Positions 1-11,868 of a stretch of 64,000 nt of DNA are shown piece after piece. This DNA comes from Diadema setosum. Taxonomy: Eukaryota > Echinodermata > Echinoidea > Diadematoida > Diadematidae. The notes beneath the pieces were generated by a model that saw only the letters and a program-made list of their open reading frames with translations, did not search any database and was not told the DNA's origin. The stretch's first letter is position 1. Every line of letters starts with the position of its first letter. The stretch lies in the NCBI RefSeq assembly GCF_964275005.1, contig NC_092685.1, forward strand, positions 11,061,654 to 11,125,653, written 5' to 3'. The translations under genes and the position numbers were made by a program.

Positions 1-389
1 CCAAAATATAAACGGATCGAATGGCGCTGCTCATGATTTCTAATATATACCTCATACGTATTCACTGCAGTTGAAAGTCCACCTCATTAGGAGCGTGCTT
101 TATCTGCTTAATAACTTTTCATTACATCTAAGGTAAGATACATTAGTTTCGATATTTCACTTGCAGCGAAAGTTATCAGACCATGAAATTCCCTGTATCT
201 TACTTTAGAACAAGCTATCAACAACATGTCTAGGCTCACGGGAGGAATTAGAGAACCGAGGAAAAATCATTTACGCAGTTGAAAGCAGATTTGCTGAAAG
301 GTCATGATTGGACATGGAAATTTCAAGTATTATGGATTTTTACTTATGTTTCAATTTTCTGATTCTATACTTCCAAAGCTTCATCTCAC
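1..389 (-). other. First intron of the K2P channel gene (5' part)
   Basis: The sequence beyond the donor at 384-389 shows no exon continuing the pore (no GYG.xxP-type coding on the minus strand). It holds no recognisable repeat or RNA gene. Confidence 0.6.
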
Positions 390-828
390 CAATGGTAGTA
401 GTCGTGGTCATGCAGAAGAGCAAAGAGTTGCCAAAACTCCACTCATCCCCTAAGTGCACAGTCTTGTTTTCGGGCCCTTCTTCAAGGGCAGCGTTCTCCA
501 TTTCTTCGACGATGGCGTGTATCTGCCTCTGGATCGCCTCGGAGTCCCAGACCGGTTTGGATCCGTTGCCAGCGGCATCTTCGTAGGCCGCCTTCAATCT
601 TATTATGGCTCGATCTTCCGCTGACTGGATCTTCTCGTGCTGCTCATGCTCGAGCGTGGCGTAGCTCGGCTCCTCGACGAGGGAGAAAACGAGGGCGCCA
701 AGCAACAGGTAACTGATGTAGCCCAGGATGAGGAGCAGACGGGGCAAGCAAGACCGGAACCCCGCACAACATTTCGATGCGCAGGTGGAGGATGACGAAA
801 CATTGTCACTGTGGTTATCGGTTGCCAT
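390..828 (-). CDS. Two-pore-domain (K2P) potassium channel, first coding exon (partial gene)
   Basis: The exon encodes the N-terminal 146 residues plus the first base of a glycine codon. K2P channels are plasma-membrane leak K+ channels that work as dimers with two pore loops per subunit. Visible in order: a Ser/Cys-rich cytosolic N-terminus (1-29), TM1 (about 30-51, LLLILGYISYLLLGALVFSL), an acidic helical extracellular cap (about 52-127) with N-glycosylation sequons NGS (88-90) and NKT (121-123), pore helix 1 (WSFGNSLLFC, 130-139) and filter start TTIG (144-147). The reading frame runs on, but a consensus donor (GTGAGA on the minus strand, 384-389) interrupts the GYG filter codon set in phase 1, the place where many K2P genes have an intron. 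The start ATG at 828 is the first Met of the frame. TM1 and the pore helix look most like the TALK/TRESK/TWIK branches, but one exon cannot fix the subfamily. Later exons lie beyond base 1. Confidence 0.9.
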
Positions 829-1686
829 GGTGGGTGGATATGTCTAGAGAAAGTGCGAGTTCATATTTTTGGGGTTGAAACTGTGAAAACTGCCTGATTT
901 GCAGTGCTTTACTTAAGAGGGAGAGACAATAATACATCATGTTGACGTCACCTTTTCCTTCCGATGATTCACAAATTAGATGAAAAGAAAATCCCCGAAA
1001 GAACAGTATATGAAGAGTTTTATCACCAAACGAGTTCACCCCATTCTTGCTAGGTTGAGATATGTGTGATTAAAGCTGTTCAAAAAAAAAAAAAAAACAC
1101 ACACACACACACACACAAAGAAAAAGAAAGAAAATACGAGATATCTGTAATCATAACTTCAAGATTATTCCTTGTTATGTATCAAGTATCACTGGAAAGG
1201 ATTTATTTCGCTCTGTCTGATGATAGACTTATACTTTAAATGGCGCTTAGCCCATTTTGCGACGAAACTACGTAAGTCTTTGTATTCATGTATGTACTTC
1301 AAACTCTCACATCGGTGGAGCAATTTTCTTTTATCCCAGGTCTATTATGGCCGATATGCTAATGCATGGTATTGCATTACTGCTCGTTTTGACATCAAAC
1401 GAAGAAACATCAGGCACTATAGATCAACTAGGAGCTGAATGTCAAGGATCAAGCGACCGAAATGACCCCAATGATGTCGACTGAATTGAGTGCTGCAGTG
1501 TAATATTGCCTATTATTACCTATACGAGGGAGTTGAATGATATACATTGATGAACAATTTTGTAATTATTCAACATGTTGATGGTCTACAGGTAGTCAAA
1601 ATACATGTGGATTGATCTGTATCATATAGTGTATAGCCGTATTTACATATTTTCTTAATTTACCTAGGGGGATAGGTAATAATTAT
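829..1686. other. Upstream flank of the K2P gene
   Basis: This is the 5' side of the K2P exon. It should contain its 5' UTR and promoter, but I see no clear TATA box or initiator. An A-run followed by (CA)n sits at about 1081-1118. No coding sequence is recognised. Confidence 0.5.
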
Positions 1687-1829
1687 GATATTGACTGGCC
1701 TTTCTTTCGGGAGGTACCAGATAAATATTGCCCGCACTGAAAACATATTGCCCTCGTCTTCGACTCGGGCAATATGCTTTCAGTTAGGGCAATATTTTCT
1801 GGTACCTCCCTCAGGGCCAGTCAATATTA
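1687..1829. repeat. Foldback element with central CTCG palindrome
   Basis: A near-perfect inverted repeat. The left arm reads ATATTGACTGGCC, then GGGAGGTACCAG, then AATATTGCCC; the right arm gives the reverse complements in reverse order. The centre at 1751-1769 is the palindrome-like CCCTCGTCTTCGACTCGGG. Arms are about 60 bp. It is probably a non-autonomous foldback or MITE-type element. No target duplication could be fixed. Confidence 0.75.
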
Positions 1830-2612
1830 TATAAGTATTGATAAGAGACCCTGGGGCACTATACATATTATAGACATAGAGTCATGTCTGTTTACGCGTA
1901 TTACTCTTATCTACCAAAGATACCCTCTACAACGATATCTTTAGAGCAACCAAGATGATCACAATTATTAATCAGTCATCAAATAATAGTAATGTCATTA
2001 TACTCACCTTGCTCCGTTATGTGACTTTCCCCTTGTAATAATAATAACGCGAAATAAACTTATGGAGTAACCACGCAACCGTACAGACGTACACTCACAC
2101 ACGTCTATACGCCTTGCACATCTCACTAACCGCGTTGTGCTGGGTATTTCTGCGAGTAGGGCGTGTTGCTTTCCCACTCCAATCCACCAGAAGAATGGTC
2201 ACACATATAAATGGGACCTTTTCTTTACAAATACATGTACCTTTTACCCACACCGAGGCTTCAGAGCGACGCGTTGTTCCAATAATAGGCACCCGCTTAC
2301 ATTTCCTCCTTTGTGTTCAGCAAGGAGCGTGAACTCGCATCACCGACGTGGATTGACCTGGACAGGGAAAATTTGAGCTGGTGCTTGTGGAGGGAGGTGG
2401 GCTTATAATTGTCAACACCAGATAAAAGAGGTAGCCCAGAAAGCTAGAGGAAAACAAAAATTGGGCCTACTTCTCTTTCCCTCATTTTCTTCAAATCCTC
2501 CTGCCTCATCTGCATAGGTTTTAAATCAATTGGAATGTCATGAATGAATCAAGTAGTTTTCTTTGTTAAAAAAGCCGAATAATTAAAACTCGTCCAACAG
2601 TCCACACGGTAG

Positions 2613-2613
<1 letters not shown>
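1830..2613. other. Intergenic, nothing recognised
   Basis: Short frames occur on both strands around 2095-2376 but show no domain, no splice-site pairing and no similarity that I recognise. Confidence 0.4.
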
Positions 2614-2679
<66 letters not shown>

Positions 2680-2698
2680 TTATATATATATATATATA
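2614..2698. repeat. (TA)n microsatellite
   Basis: About 85 bp of almost uninterrupted TA dinucleotides, ending in imperfect TACATATA units. Confidence 0.95.
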
Positions 2699-2959
2699 CC
2701 TGTGGGTGCGTGCGTATGTATGATTATGCATAATTTGTTGTATAAAACCACATTCTCCAACATCCGAGCATTACCCTTATCTTGACATTAGACCTGAAAC
2801 ACACCAATCAACATCCGACTTAATTCATTGATGCTCGCGGTTTATTCATGCAGTCTATAGATGTCTTCATGTTGATGTCAGCTAGTTGGAAAGACGAAGA
2901 TTTCTTTCAGCATCATGACGCTTGAAATTGGACTTCGTCTATTCCATTTTAATTGTGCA

Positions 2960-3240
2960 CATTATCGACTACAAGCAGTCCAACCTATTTGCTACCATTA
3001 AAAGTGTGATCGGGTATTAATCCTCAATCGCCCCTGCAAGACTTTCCCCGAGGTATTGCGTTATGTTTGTACATTCTAGCATTACAGACATCACAATGCT
3101 CAACTCCTATAGCTAAAAAAAAAAAAGAATCTCTAAGACACCATGGACCTGAGGTATGGAATTCTTTTCCTGACGATCTTAGACGCAGCATTTTCTACAA
3201 TGTTTTGAATAATCCTTTCAAAAAATATTTCGCAATATGA
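2960..3240 (+). pseudogene. Non-LTR retroposon (CR1/L2/Jockey-like) reverse transcriptase C-terminus, decayed
   Basis: One frame at about 3127-3240 reads SLRHHGPEVWNSFPDDL followed by RRS and ends FKKYFAI-stop. This matches the R-x-x-GP-x-VWNSLP-x-DLR...FKK-x-L signature of the C-terminus of CR1/L2/Jockey-type reverse transcriptases. Upstream in other frames are remnants such as LPRYCVMFVHSS, typical of the preceding region, broken by frameshifts. It is a dead 5'-truncated copy; the next few hundred bases are probably its 3' UTR. Family identity is from motif recognition only. Confidence 0.65.
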
Positions 3241-4329
3241 CACTTGAATTTATTTTGCTCACCAGATCCATTTCATACCCCCAAAGCATCGTTTGGTAAA
3301 CTGTAAAATTCTCAGGTTTTTTTTTTTTTAAACAAATTCTTTGTGATAGGGAAAGTTATATGTCGTAGGTTGTCTTTTCGCTAGAGTTCATAGCTCCGAA
3401 CACATAAACACTGTATGCTATCGCTTCTCTTCTCCCAACTTTTACCTATCCAGGTAGGCCTATATTCCTTTTTTGTCCCTTAAATTCGTTTCTGTTTTAA
3501 TATACCCATCGTGACGTCATCCTCGTTCAAATGACATTAAAAATACTCGAAGTTCACATTGTCTATCTGTGTATGTATGTGTTTTGTTCCTTCAGTTAAA
3601 ACTAAGTTATAATATTATTATAACAAATATTATCGCCCAAAGGCCGTTATTTATTATCGATAACGGTCTCCATACATCTGTATATCGTAAGGTAGGATGA
3701 AATAGTAGAGTATTACGCTTAGTTATCTATTTCTTTTGAGTACTTATTTTGATGTGAAAACTGTTGAAATTTTTCATAATGATTTCACTATTTTGTACAA
3801 GTTGAGAAATAAAACATACAGTACACGAAAATTGAAACTATCACCGTCCAAGTGTGAGTATATCCGATTCAGTATAATTTTCAATAGTTTTGTATTATAC
3901 AGATATTTCGTGTGTCGCCTACTAGTGAAGCGAACAGAGCAAAAATTGAGTAGCTCGCTGAATCCTCCATCTCATACAGATACTCAGCTAACCAGCAAAC
4001 TTGATTTGGTTCTCACAACATGGGTAGTTTTGTCCACAAGAACAGTGATAGCAATTTTTATGATGTTTAAGCACACGCAAACTCGTAGCACTCACATACG
4101 CACATTATACATTATACACATTATACATATTCATATAAAATAAATGTTGTTGATGTTATCAACCCGCGAGATGGCAACAAGACACAGTGAGATATGAATA
4201 TTATTTACGTTTAATACACACATAACCGTATCCAGAAATCCTGGAATACTTAAATCAAAAAGTTTTTTTTTTTCACTGTAAGATCTCTTTTTATTTTTCA
4301 CACAATTCATTGCTTTTATCTCATACTTC
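3241..4329. other. Intergenic, nothing firm recognised
   Basis: AT-rich, including short poly-T and the AT-rich tail likely belonging to the retroposon fragment upstream. A 135-codon frame at 3736-4143 has no recognisable domain and a low-complexity end. Confidence 0.4.
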
Positions 4330-4770
4330 ATAGTGTGAAATATTATAAAACATTGCACACAACAAGATTAGAATATTTGTTATTACTTTTTAAACGAGCG
4401 ATTAAATTTTTACAATCACCAACACCAATTATGTGTCTCACAAAGAACCCTCATTTAGTCATCTACATAATACCAAAAGAATACAAGATATCCATACTTT
4501 ACAAACAGACATATTAAATATGTTCAAACATAGGTTCAATAAACTTCCATCCCTATTTCATAGTGTACAATCTTGATTCTAATATACGTGCACACTTATG
4601 TCACTCGCCTTTCAACTAAATAATCCTAAACTTATTTCAGCTCAAAGATCAATTAGGCGCCACGGACCGGATGCTTAAAGCCTTAATACAACCCCACTTT
4701 TTAAAGTTATTCCATATCTTAATTCCTTTAAAGTATCTTTAAAAATGTTTTATTTTCAAACTATCATCTA
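4330..4770 (+). pseudogene. Second decayed non-LTR retroposon reverse transcriptase fragment
   Basis: Broken frames give, in order, HTTRLEYLLLLFKRAIKFL, a stretch around LNMFKHRFNKLPSLFHS, then SAQRSIRRHGPDA and NSFKVSLKMF. This order (RLE..LLLQKRAIR, MFK...LP..F, R.IR..GP, .FK..LK) is that of the C-terminal part of CR1/L2/Jockey-like reverse transcriptases. Several stops and frameshifts make it non-functional. It has the same orientation as the fragment near 3.1 kb but is too diverged to be called the same copy. Confidence 0.6.
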
Positions 4771-4934
4771 TACTGATTGTGACGAGACAGGTTTTACCAT
4801 TTTGGGCTACAAACGTACCCTTCGTTCACTGATTTTTAAAGATACCATTTTTTTTTCATGTCAAAACAAAACCAGCAGGGCTTTCTCAATCTTTCAAAAC
4901 CATTATCAACTATTAACACACGCGCATACATGCA

Positions 4935-4935
4935 T

Positions 4936-5013
<78 letters not shown>
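4935..5013. repeat. (CA)n microsatellite
   Basis: About 38 CA units with one CC interruption near the 3' end. The long His/Thr or Cys/Val frames over it are artefacts. Confidence 0.95.
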
Positions 5014-5016
<3 letters not shown>

Positions 5017-6175
5017 AACATATACTCAATATGAACCACTGCATGCACACTCATAATCACTTTTTTTTTTCGTCGGGTAGAGGCAAGATACACACAAGCA
5101 TTCAAACAGTCGTATACACAACACAGTCTTCTATTCAGACATTTCAACTAATCTTCGGTAAAAATAATGTAAAGCGTGTTTCATTTTACCTAAAATTCAC
5201 TTAATTCACCATTCACGGCACACTTATACATGTAGTCTATCACGTTACTTCTTTTCTTCCTTGTGCCCACTCGCTTTAGTCCTGATCCTGTATATAACGT
5301 GTACTTTAAAAGCGTACTTACTCGTAGTGGTAGACAAACCAAACCACGTGATATCTTAGATCTGTAGCCATCATTTTGTACGCTCAGTAGTTTATAGCCT
5401 ACAGTATTCTATTTGTACTTGCCAGTTTTTATTACAGTATTTTATTCTGTGTATTGTAACTATGTATATAGCCCTTGTATTATACTTTTGAACATGTGTT
5501 GTCCTCTCATACCCATGAAGGGGGTCGACAGAGATAATAAGATATCAAATATCAAAATATCCCTTCGAGGTATCATTGAGTTAGAGCACAAGGCAAGTTT
5601 TGGTGGCAAAATTGCCCATTTCTGTGTATTCACTTTTTTCCCTGAGGGTACGATCACTATCAGAGCACCTGCCTAAGATGGCAGATTCCTTCATTTTTTT
5701 CCTAAACTAGAAGTAGCTGAATCATTGACTTCTCTGATTTCATTGTATTTTGTTCAAATGCTTTGAAGATTATTGTGATTATCATACTGTGAATATATTA
5801 TGTAGATTTTTATGTTCTGTACATGACTGCGTCGTCATTTCAAGTATGATTTCCATGAAAAAAAACCAACAAAATCAATCTCAAACTGAAACTGGATTAT
5901 CGATGTTACTACAATAATGGTAATCATGACGATGATGGTGTTTATGTTGATGACGAGATGAAGATTATTAAATGATCCTCATAGCTCATACTAATAACTG
6001 TACTCATACTCATAACTATGTCAATGTTATGATTTATCTTCTATTCACTATTTCATTATTATTGCAAGTTTACCTTAAACTTTCTATCCGCACTTCCCTT
6101 CCTCCTATCAATGTTCCTTCTCATTCTGTGATTAACCACATTGCTCCTATGACAATACAATACAACACTCTCTCC
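5014..6175. other. Intergenic, nothing recognised
   Basis: AT-rich sequence with short frames lacking any domain. A GATGATG-type simple stretch lies near 5925-5965. Confidence 0.4.
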
Positions 6176-6660
6176 CCGTGAGGCTCATGCAGAGCACTTA
6201 CTCAAGTATGATATTACAAAGATTGAAAAAGAGACAAATATTTATTTAAAAGAATAGGCCTATAAATATTATTTAGAAAAAAATCAACCTTGCATCCATT
6301 ACTTAGACGCCATACAACAAAGCAAACACAGGCATATACATATTCTTGTATACACAAATCATCCCCGCACATGATACATAACATGCATAGACATACACAT
6401 ACACCTATATACTTCAGAGCTGAAGATTGAATTTAGAATAGATATGTTTTCAGCGCCTTTTTAAAGGAGTTTGTAGATACACCACGAGATCAGTGACACA
6501 CGCACGGAAATGAGGAGCAATACATGACATTAAAAGGACATATTTATGACCTATCACGCTGCCACTGTATCATAAAACTTGTGGGCTATGAACCATTTGG
6601 TTTCTGTTTTGTTGTAATTGCTGTTGCTGTCTTATCTAGAGATTTTTATTTTTTATTTTT
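6176..6660 (-). mobile_element. Retroposon 3' end, inverted copy (left arm)
   Basis: This is the reverse complement of the block at 7630-8127, nearly base for base with scattered substitutions and small indels. On the minus strand it contains the coding end TNSFKKALKTYLF-stop, the hallmark C-terminus of CR1/L2-type reverse transcriptases, followed by a roughly 330 bp 3' UTR ending near CATGAGCCTCACGGGGAGAG. The 5' part is missing. No clear flanking duplication is seen for this copy, in contrast to the right arm. Confidence 0.75.
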
Positions 6661-7613
6661 TTATTTTTTGTGAGTTCAGGGTTGAGTCTCTCAGTTCTCA
6701 ACGGCAACAAACAAGAGTGTGATAAGTAGAGCATTATGATCATCACCTGGCCATTCTGGGCCGTTGTCGGGGATCAATATCCATATAGGGTCTACGACCT
6801 ATGAAATGATTGCCAATACACTGTAATAGTCAACACCACGTGTATAGAATGCCCCCAACCCCGGTGCATTGATAATGTATCAAACCACAAAGAGAGAGGA
6901 AGAGAAAATGAGACGGAGGAGAAGGAGACGGAGGAGGAGGCGGAGGAGGACATAGACAGATAGATAGATGGATAGATGGATAGACAGACAGAGAGGAGGG
7001 AGAAGAGGAAGAGGAAGAGGGAAGATGCTATTTCCTCGTTTAAGAAGTTCACCGGTTATCAATATAGGAAGGAAGGAAGGAAAGAAGATCCAACCCCTTT
7101 GATTAGTTAAGTATACAGTGTGTATACTTCACCACAAGTCCTAGTAAACTGTATGTTTTTAAGACGATACCAATATGGTGTTCTTCACGTCCAGTATTTC
7201 GTGAGGTGTAATTGATGTTTTATCGTTCAGATATCATCGCCACATGACACGATAGGGACGACGCCTCCAATCTCTTGAGTCGTGACCTCTGGTGGTGATA
7301 ACTGATGGTGTGATTTGATAATTGTTCACAATTGGACCTATAAGTACGGAAATACGTGCGGATCAGCATCGTATGAGGAACTCGATGTTGATCAAGCAGT
7401 GTACACCACGTGACGTCATGAAGTAAACCTTGAAACTGAAAGCTCGCTACGTGGCTAATAATTCAGATATTTATGGACCTCTAAACATAAATCAATAGAT
7501 AATCAGACGACTGTTCAACGGTTGAACATGAAATTACTGGCAGAGCCTCCATGAGATATGAGTGACATCTGATGAGCAAAACTATAAATGCTGAAATGTT
7601 TCAACTGTATTAT
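6661..7613. other. Spacer between the inverted retroposon copies
   Basis: About 950 bp of sequence with a purine-rich GGA/GATA patch at about 6890-7085. No coding evidence. Confidence 0.5.
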
Positions 7614-8143
7614 GTGTATGCCATAATCTCACAAAAATAAACAATAAAAAATCTCTAGATAAGACAGCAACAGCAATTACAACAAAACAGAAACCAAATG
7701 GTTCATAGCCCACAAGTTTTATGATACAGTGGCAGCGTGATAGGTCATAAATATGTCCTTTTAATGTCATGTATTGCTCCTCATTTCCGTGCGTGTGTCA
7801 CTGATCTTGTGGTGTATCTACAAACTCCTTTAAAAAGGCGCTGAAAACATATCTATTTTAAATTCAATCTTCAGCTCTAAAGTATATAGGTGTATGTGTA
7901 TGTCTATGCATGTTATGTATCATCCCGTGCGGGGATGATTTGTGTATACAAGAATATGTATATGCCTGTGTTTGCTTTGTTGTATGGCGTCTAAGTAATG
8001 GATGCAAGGTTGATTTTTTTAAATAATATTTATAGGCCTATTCTTTTAAAATAAATATTTGTCTCTTTTTCAATCTTTGTAATACTATACTTGTGTAAGT
8101 GCTCTACATGAGCCTCATGGGGAGAGAGTGTATGCCATAATCT
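7614..8143 (+). mobile_element. 5'-truncated retroposon 3' end with 16 bp target-site duplication (right arm)
   Basis: The element body is 7630-8127 and is flanked by exact copies of GTGTATGCCATAATCT (7614-7629 and 8128-8143), a 16 bp target-site duplication that proves a retrotransposition event. Inside, one frame reads TNSFKKALKTYLF-stop near 7830-7860; an adjacent frame reads IAPHFRAC just before, indicating a frameshift. The remainder is 3' UTR. The intact duplication and near identity to the inverted copy at 6176-6660 suggest fairly recent activity of this family. Confidence 0.85.
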
Positions 8144-10281
8144 ATGCGGTAAACTATGCGGTTACACTGGTACTGTACTAAGAACACTGTATGGGTATAC
8201 TGGTGTTGTGAGAATCAAACTGCGTCCAATAAGATTTTGATAATGTCAAAAACGTATATGGTACATTGTAATTACATAATAAACTTTCCTGTGCACTGGT
8301 CTAGGATGGCATACGCTAAACAGGCCTATATGTATCTGGCAAGCAAGTATTAATTATCTTGACCACATTTTCACAAATAGTGTAAGGTCTAAAAAGAACA
8401 ACATAAATCCACCAGGTCCTTACCTAATGATACATTAGATGGCATATCAACATTCAATATCAACACTCAAATATCTGCATTGTGTGTTTTGGCAAACGCT
8501 GTCCACGTTTCTAATGATTTGTAGCACTTAAGTCTCTTATGGTGTTCACGATGACTTTCTCTGAAAACTTTTCTAGGTTTTCTTCGTCTTCTGTGAGTGA
8601 TCAAATATACATGTTACAATGTACTTTTGATTGTGTAAAGAAGTGAGAAAGTTGGAAATGAGGAGAAAAGAATGAGAACTCAATCACTTCTAACAAGGAC
8701 GATACTCTGGCCTACTGCCGCAAAATGCAACATGTGACAATACTGATATTTCCTGGTGATAAACAAAATGTATGTAATTCAAATCAACATCCCTGTCTTG
8801 ATTGTAGATTATCTCTCACCGAGATGAAAATTTAAAAAATAGACAAAACTTAAATTCAGATGATTTGCCATTTTTTTTGGGGGGGGGGGGGGGGGGGTAT
8901 TTGCCACAATGGGGCAGTATAAAAGACTACCTGGTAGGCATGACAAGTCTCCCACTGTAATTTTTCTTCCTTGAAAGAAGGATCATTCGTATCATATGTA
9001 CACGTATGTCAAAATCATGGCTGTCAGGTCTATCACCATCCTTGGTGTTGTGATGCCTTCATAAATGAATGTGTGTAGTAAGTGGTGATTTTCAAACAAT
9101 ACATTTCAGGCTTAAGTGCTCCCACCACAGACGATAACATGCTTGACTACCCACCCTGCCCTACACCTAGATCTACCTAACCTGCTCTACAGCTAAATAA
9201 AAAAAAAAAAAATCAATGGATCTCAAATCATGCAACAAAAAGAATACTAACTATACTTTCTTCTTGTTTTGGGTTGTTGTTGTTGTTGTTGTTTTTTTTT
9301 TTTGGGGGGGGGGTGGGGAGTTCATGTCATCACATGCATCAGTTTCATACCAGCATACCCACTACATGTATATAATTACGGTCTCACAGTCCACTGTTTC
9401 AAATATCAAAGTGAGCATTTATTGCAAAGTGATTATCATTTACTCGTCCACATGCTTCCATATATCAGGTGCATTATCTATGTTAATTATGTACAACCAT
9501 ATCAAATTTACATAGGTGAATCACACATCATCAGTGACAGATTAGCATAAAGCCTATATAGCTTTGAGAAAAATAACGAGATACTGGAGGGTAAGACAAT
9601 TGATGTATCTCTAATAGGACAGGATCCTAGAAAAGTGGTATCATAATCATATGATACTATGACCAATAATACTTTTGTGCTTATGAAATACAAGTTTCAA
9701 CTGTTTCTAAGTGCTTGGGACTGCGTGGCAGATGACACTGCACACACAAAGGCATCTTTCTGTACAGAGATACTTGTTCCTCTACCAAATTCAACCTCTG
9801 CAACGATAATATATATCATCACAAAATAAAGGCAACGGAAATAATCAAACACTGGACAGGAAATCAGAAACAATTATATCAACTAGCACAAAATATTCCA
9901 TAATTGATAATCAGACTTCAAGATATATGCTTTTTGTCATTTTTGTCACTTACCCTCTTGAAGTTACATTGTTGCTCCTCCATTCCCAATGAATTAACAC
10001 CAATGAAAACTTTTCACTCGATTTCTAAATGACAGCATAATAACGTTGATGCAGATAACACACTTGTCAGGTGGAACTAACATAATGTAAGAATCAAATA
10101 TCACTTTGGGCTTTAGCATCACGATATCATCAATTAAACATACTACACATATAGATAAGAAAGTGCAAAAATATGTGCCACTGGTTAAATGCATTTGGAA
10201 ATTGTAGTTACAATTTATACAGCCTAAACATTTTAATGTAGGCATTTGTAGAAAATGACTTGCTGTTTCGTAATTGAAGAG
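8144..10281. other. Intergenic, no gene recognised; two T-run/G-run junctions
   Basis: Two homopolymer junctions stand out: T8 followed by G19 (8871-8897) and T12 followed by about G10 (9292-9313). Short frames have no recognisable domain. A minus-strand AATAAA (complement at about 9418-9423) could serve a transcript coming from the right, but nothing ties it to NPC2. Confidence 0.45.
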
Positions 10282-10344
10282 CTTGCTTCCAAAAGGCGCT
10301 AAATCCATCATTTTTCAATGGATTTAGTGCCTTTTGGAAGCAAG
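10282..10344. repeat. 27 bp-arm hairpin with 9-base loop
   Basis: The left arm 10282-10308 (begins CTTGCTTCCAAAAGG) and right arm 10318-10344 (ends CCTTTTGGAAGCAAG) are complementary over 27 bp with one G:T-type mismatch, separated by 9 bases. It could be the relic of a foldback element or a small-RNA hairpin. Confidence 0.85.
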
Positions 10345-11059
10345 ATTATACACATATGACAAAAAGAAAAAAAAATGATAGAGAAAACATATATTACCCA
10401 CAAAGAAGCGATTCCAAAAAACAATTCACAGGATGAATAATCATCAAGATCCTATCAAAACTCAAATCCTAAAACTTGCAACAGTGGACTACATCACAGG
10501 AAAATTCAATCAAGTAGCTCTTTCATGGATAATACTTTTGATGGAAATCACAGGAGTTCAAGGATCACAATAAAACCAAGGCAATCATATCAGATACACT
10601 GTATTTGCTTAGCATAAAGCAAAACATGTGACTGTTAATCTACGCCACCCAAGGAACTCCCCATGTCATGTCGTTACAAAATTCCTCACTGGCATGGGCC
10701 ACATATATTAAATCAGAAGTACAAGTTCAGTGCTATAAATTCAATACTCGCCGAGAAGCTTCTGCATACATATATATGATTAAAAAAAGAAGAACTATTC
10801 GACCAGGACTTCCTAAAACTCTCAGCATAGCATACAGAATACATTAAGTAGCTTTTAAATTTGTGTTTAACGCTACTTGCATGCCTAATATGCCTTCAGT
10901 GACAAAATGAGCATGTTGCAAAAGTGATACAAGAACAAAAACACTCACATAATATCATTATGATCACTGTCACTTTGGTCACTCTAACTGATTGATGCAG
11001 AAACTAGCAAATCAAGTCATAAGGTAAATATCTTGCTGGTGAATGTAAATGCAGACACA
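10345..11059. other. Intergenic, nothing recognised
   Basis: Ordinary AT-rich sequence without coding or repeat signal that I can name. Confidence 0.4.
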
Positions 11060-11160
11060 TTAACCCTTTTGTGTGCCTTGAGCAAAAAAAAAAAACACAC
11101 AACAACACTGCACTGTACACTGTATCCACGGTCCGAAGTCCTTACCGCACAAGGGGTTAA
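11060..11160. mobile_element. Short TTAA-flanked MITE (piggyBac type)
   Basis: The body 11064-11156 begins CCCTTTTGTGTGCC and ends GCACAAGGGG, and is flanked on both sides by TTAA (11060-11063, 11157-11160). CCC termini with TTAA target duplications are the hallmark of piggyBac-type elements. Only 93 bp long, so non-autonomous. Confidence 0.65.
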
Positions 11161-11868
11161 TATTGATGTAAAAAGAGAAAGATAGATCTGTAGATAGGTA
11201 TAGAGAAAACAGGCTTAGGGTCATGGTAAGAAGTGAGGGGAAACAAAAGACTGGTTATTGCTTATCAGCAGCAGGCTTGGAGTCCTTACAGAGGCATATT
11301 AAATGGCCCTTAAACCATCCCTTCATGAGCAGCATAAAATATACAATGTACATGAATCTACCAGGTTACAGAGTGATAAATCTGTGTATGCTCATAAGAT
11401 ATCAGTACTGTGAGCTTGATTTTTCCTTCATATGTGATTTCTTAAAATGTACAAAATAAAATAAAGGGGATCTTCTCTAATCCTCAAAACAGACATTTGA
11501 TTACTACTTCGCCTAATCAGACATCCTTCATAACTGTCATTACAAATTCAAAAACAAGTGCTTTCCTTTTCTAAAGTCTCATGTACTTGACAATATTTGA
11601 CAGATTTTCTCACATACAAAAAGACATTTGTGGCACGGCCAAAAAGTAGGCTGTACACACAACAGTGTCCAACAAAGTTTTCTGAAAAAAACTCACCAAA
11701 ATAAAACTTTCAACTGAACAACACTTGTAATCAAACTGACCCACTCTTCCACATTCAAAGTGACATCAGACTGATTAAAAAAAACAACAGCACACAAATC
11801 AAAACGACCATAAGATGAGCGCTTTATGCCACAAACATAAAGTTAGGCCATGATCCCAATCTGCATCT

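Noticed and set aside
340..389. C-terminal 16 residues of the K2P frame
   Set aside because: Lie beyond a consensus donor and break the GYG filter; intronic.
4745..5147. Frames with poly His-Thr and Cys-Val
   Set aside because: Produced by the (CA)n microsatellite.
7570..7610. CTGATGA...GAAA resembling a hammerhead ribozyme core
   Set aside because: The GAAA is not placed directly after a closing stem II and no consistent stems I and III can be drawn.
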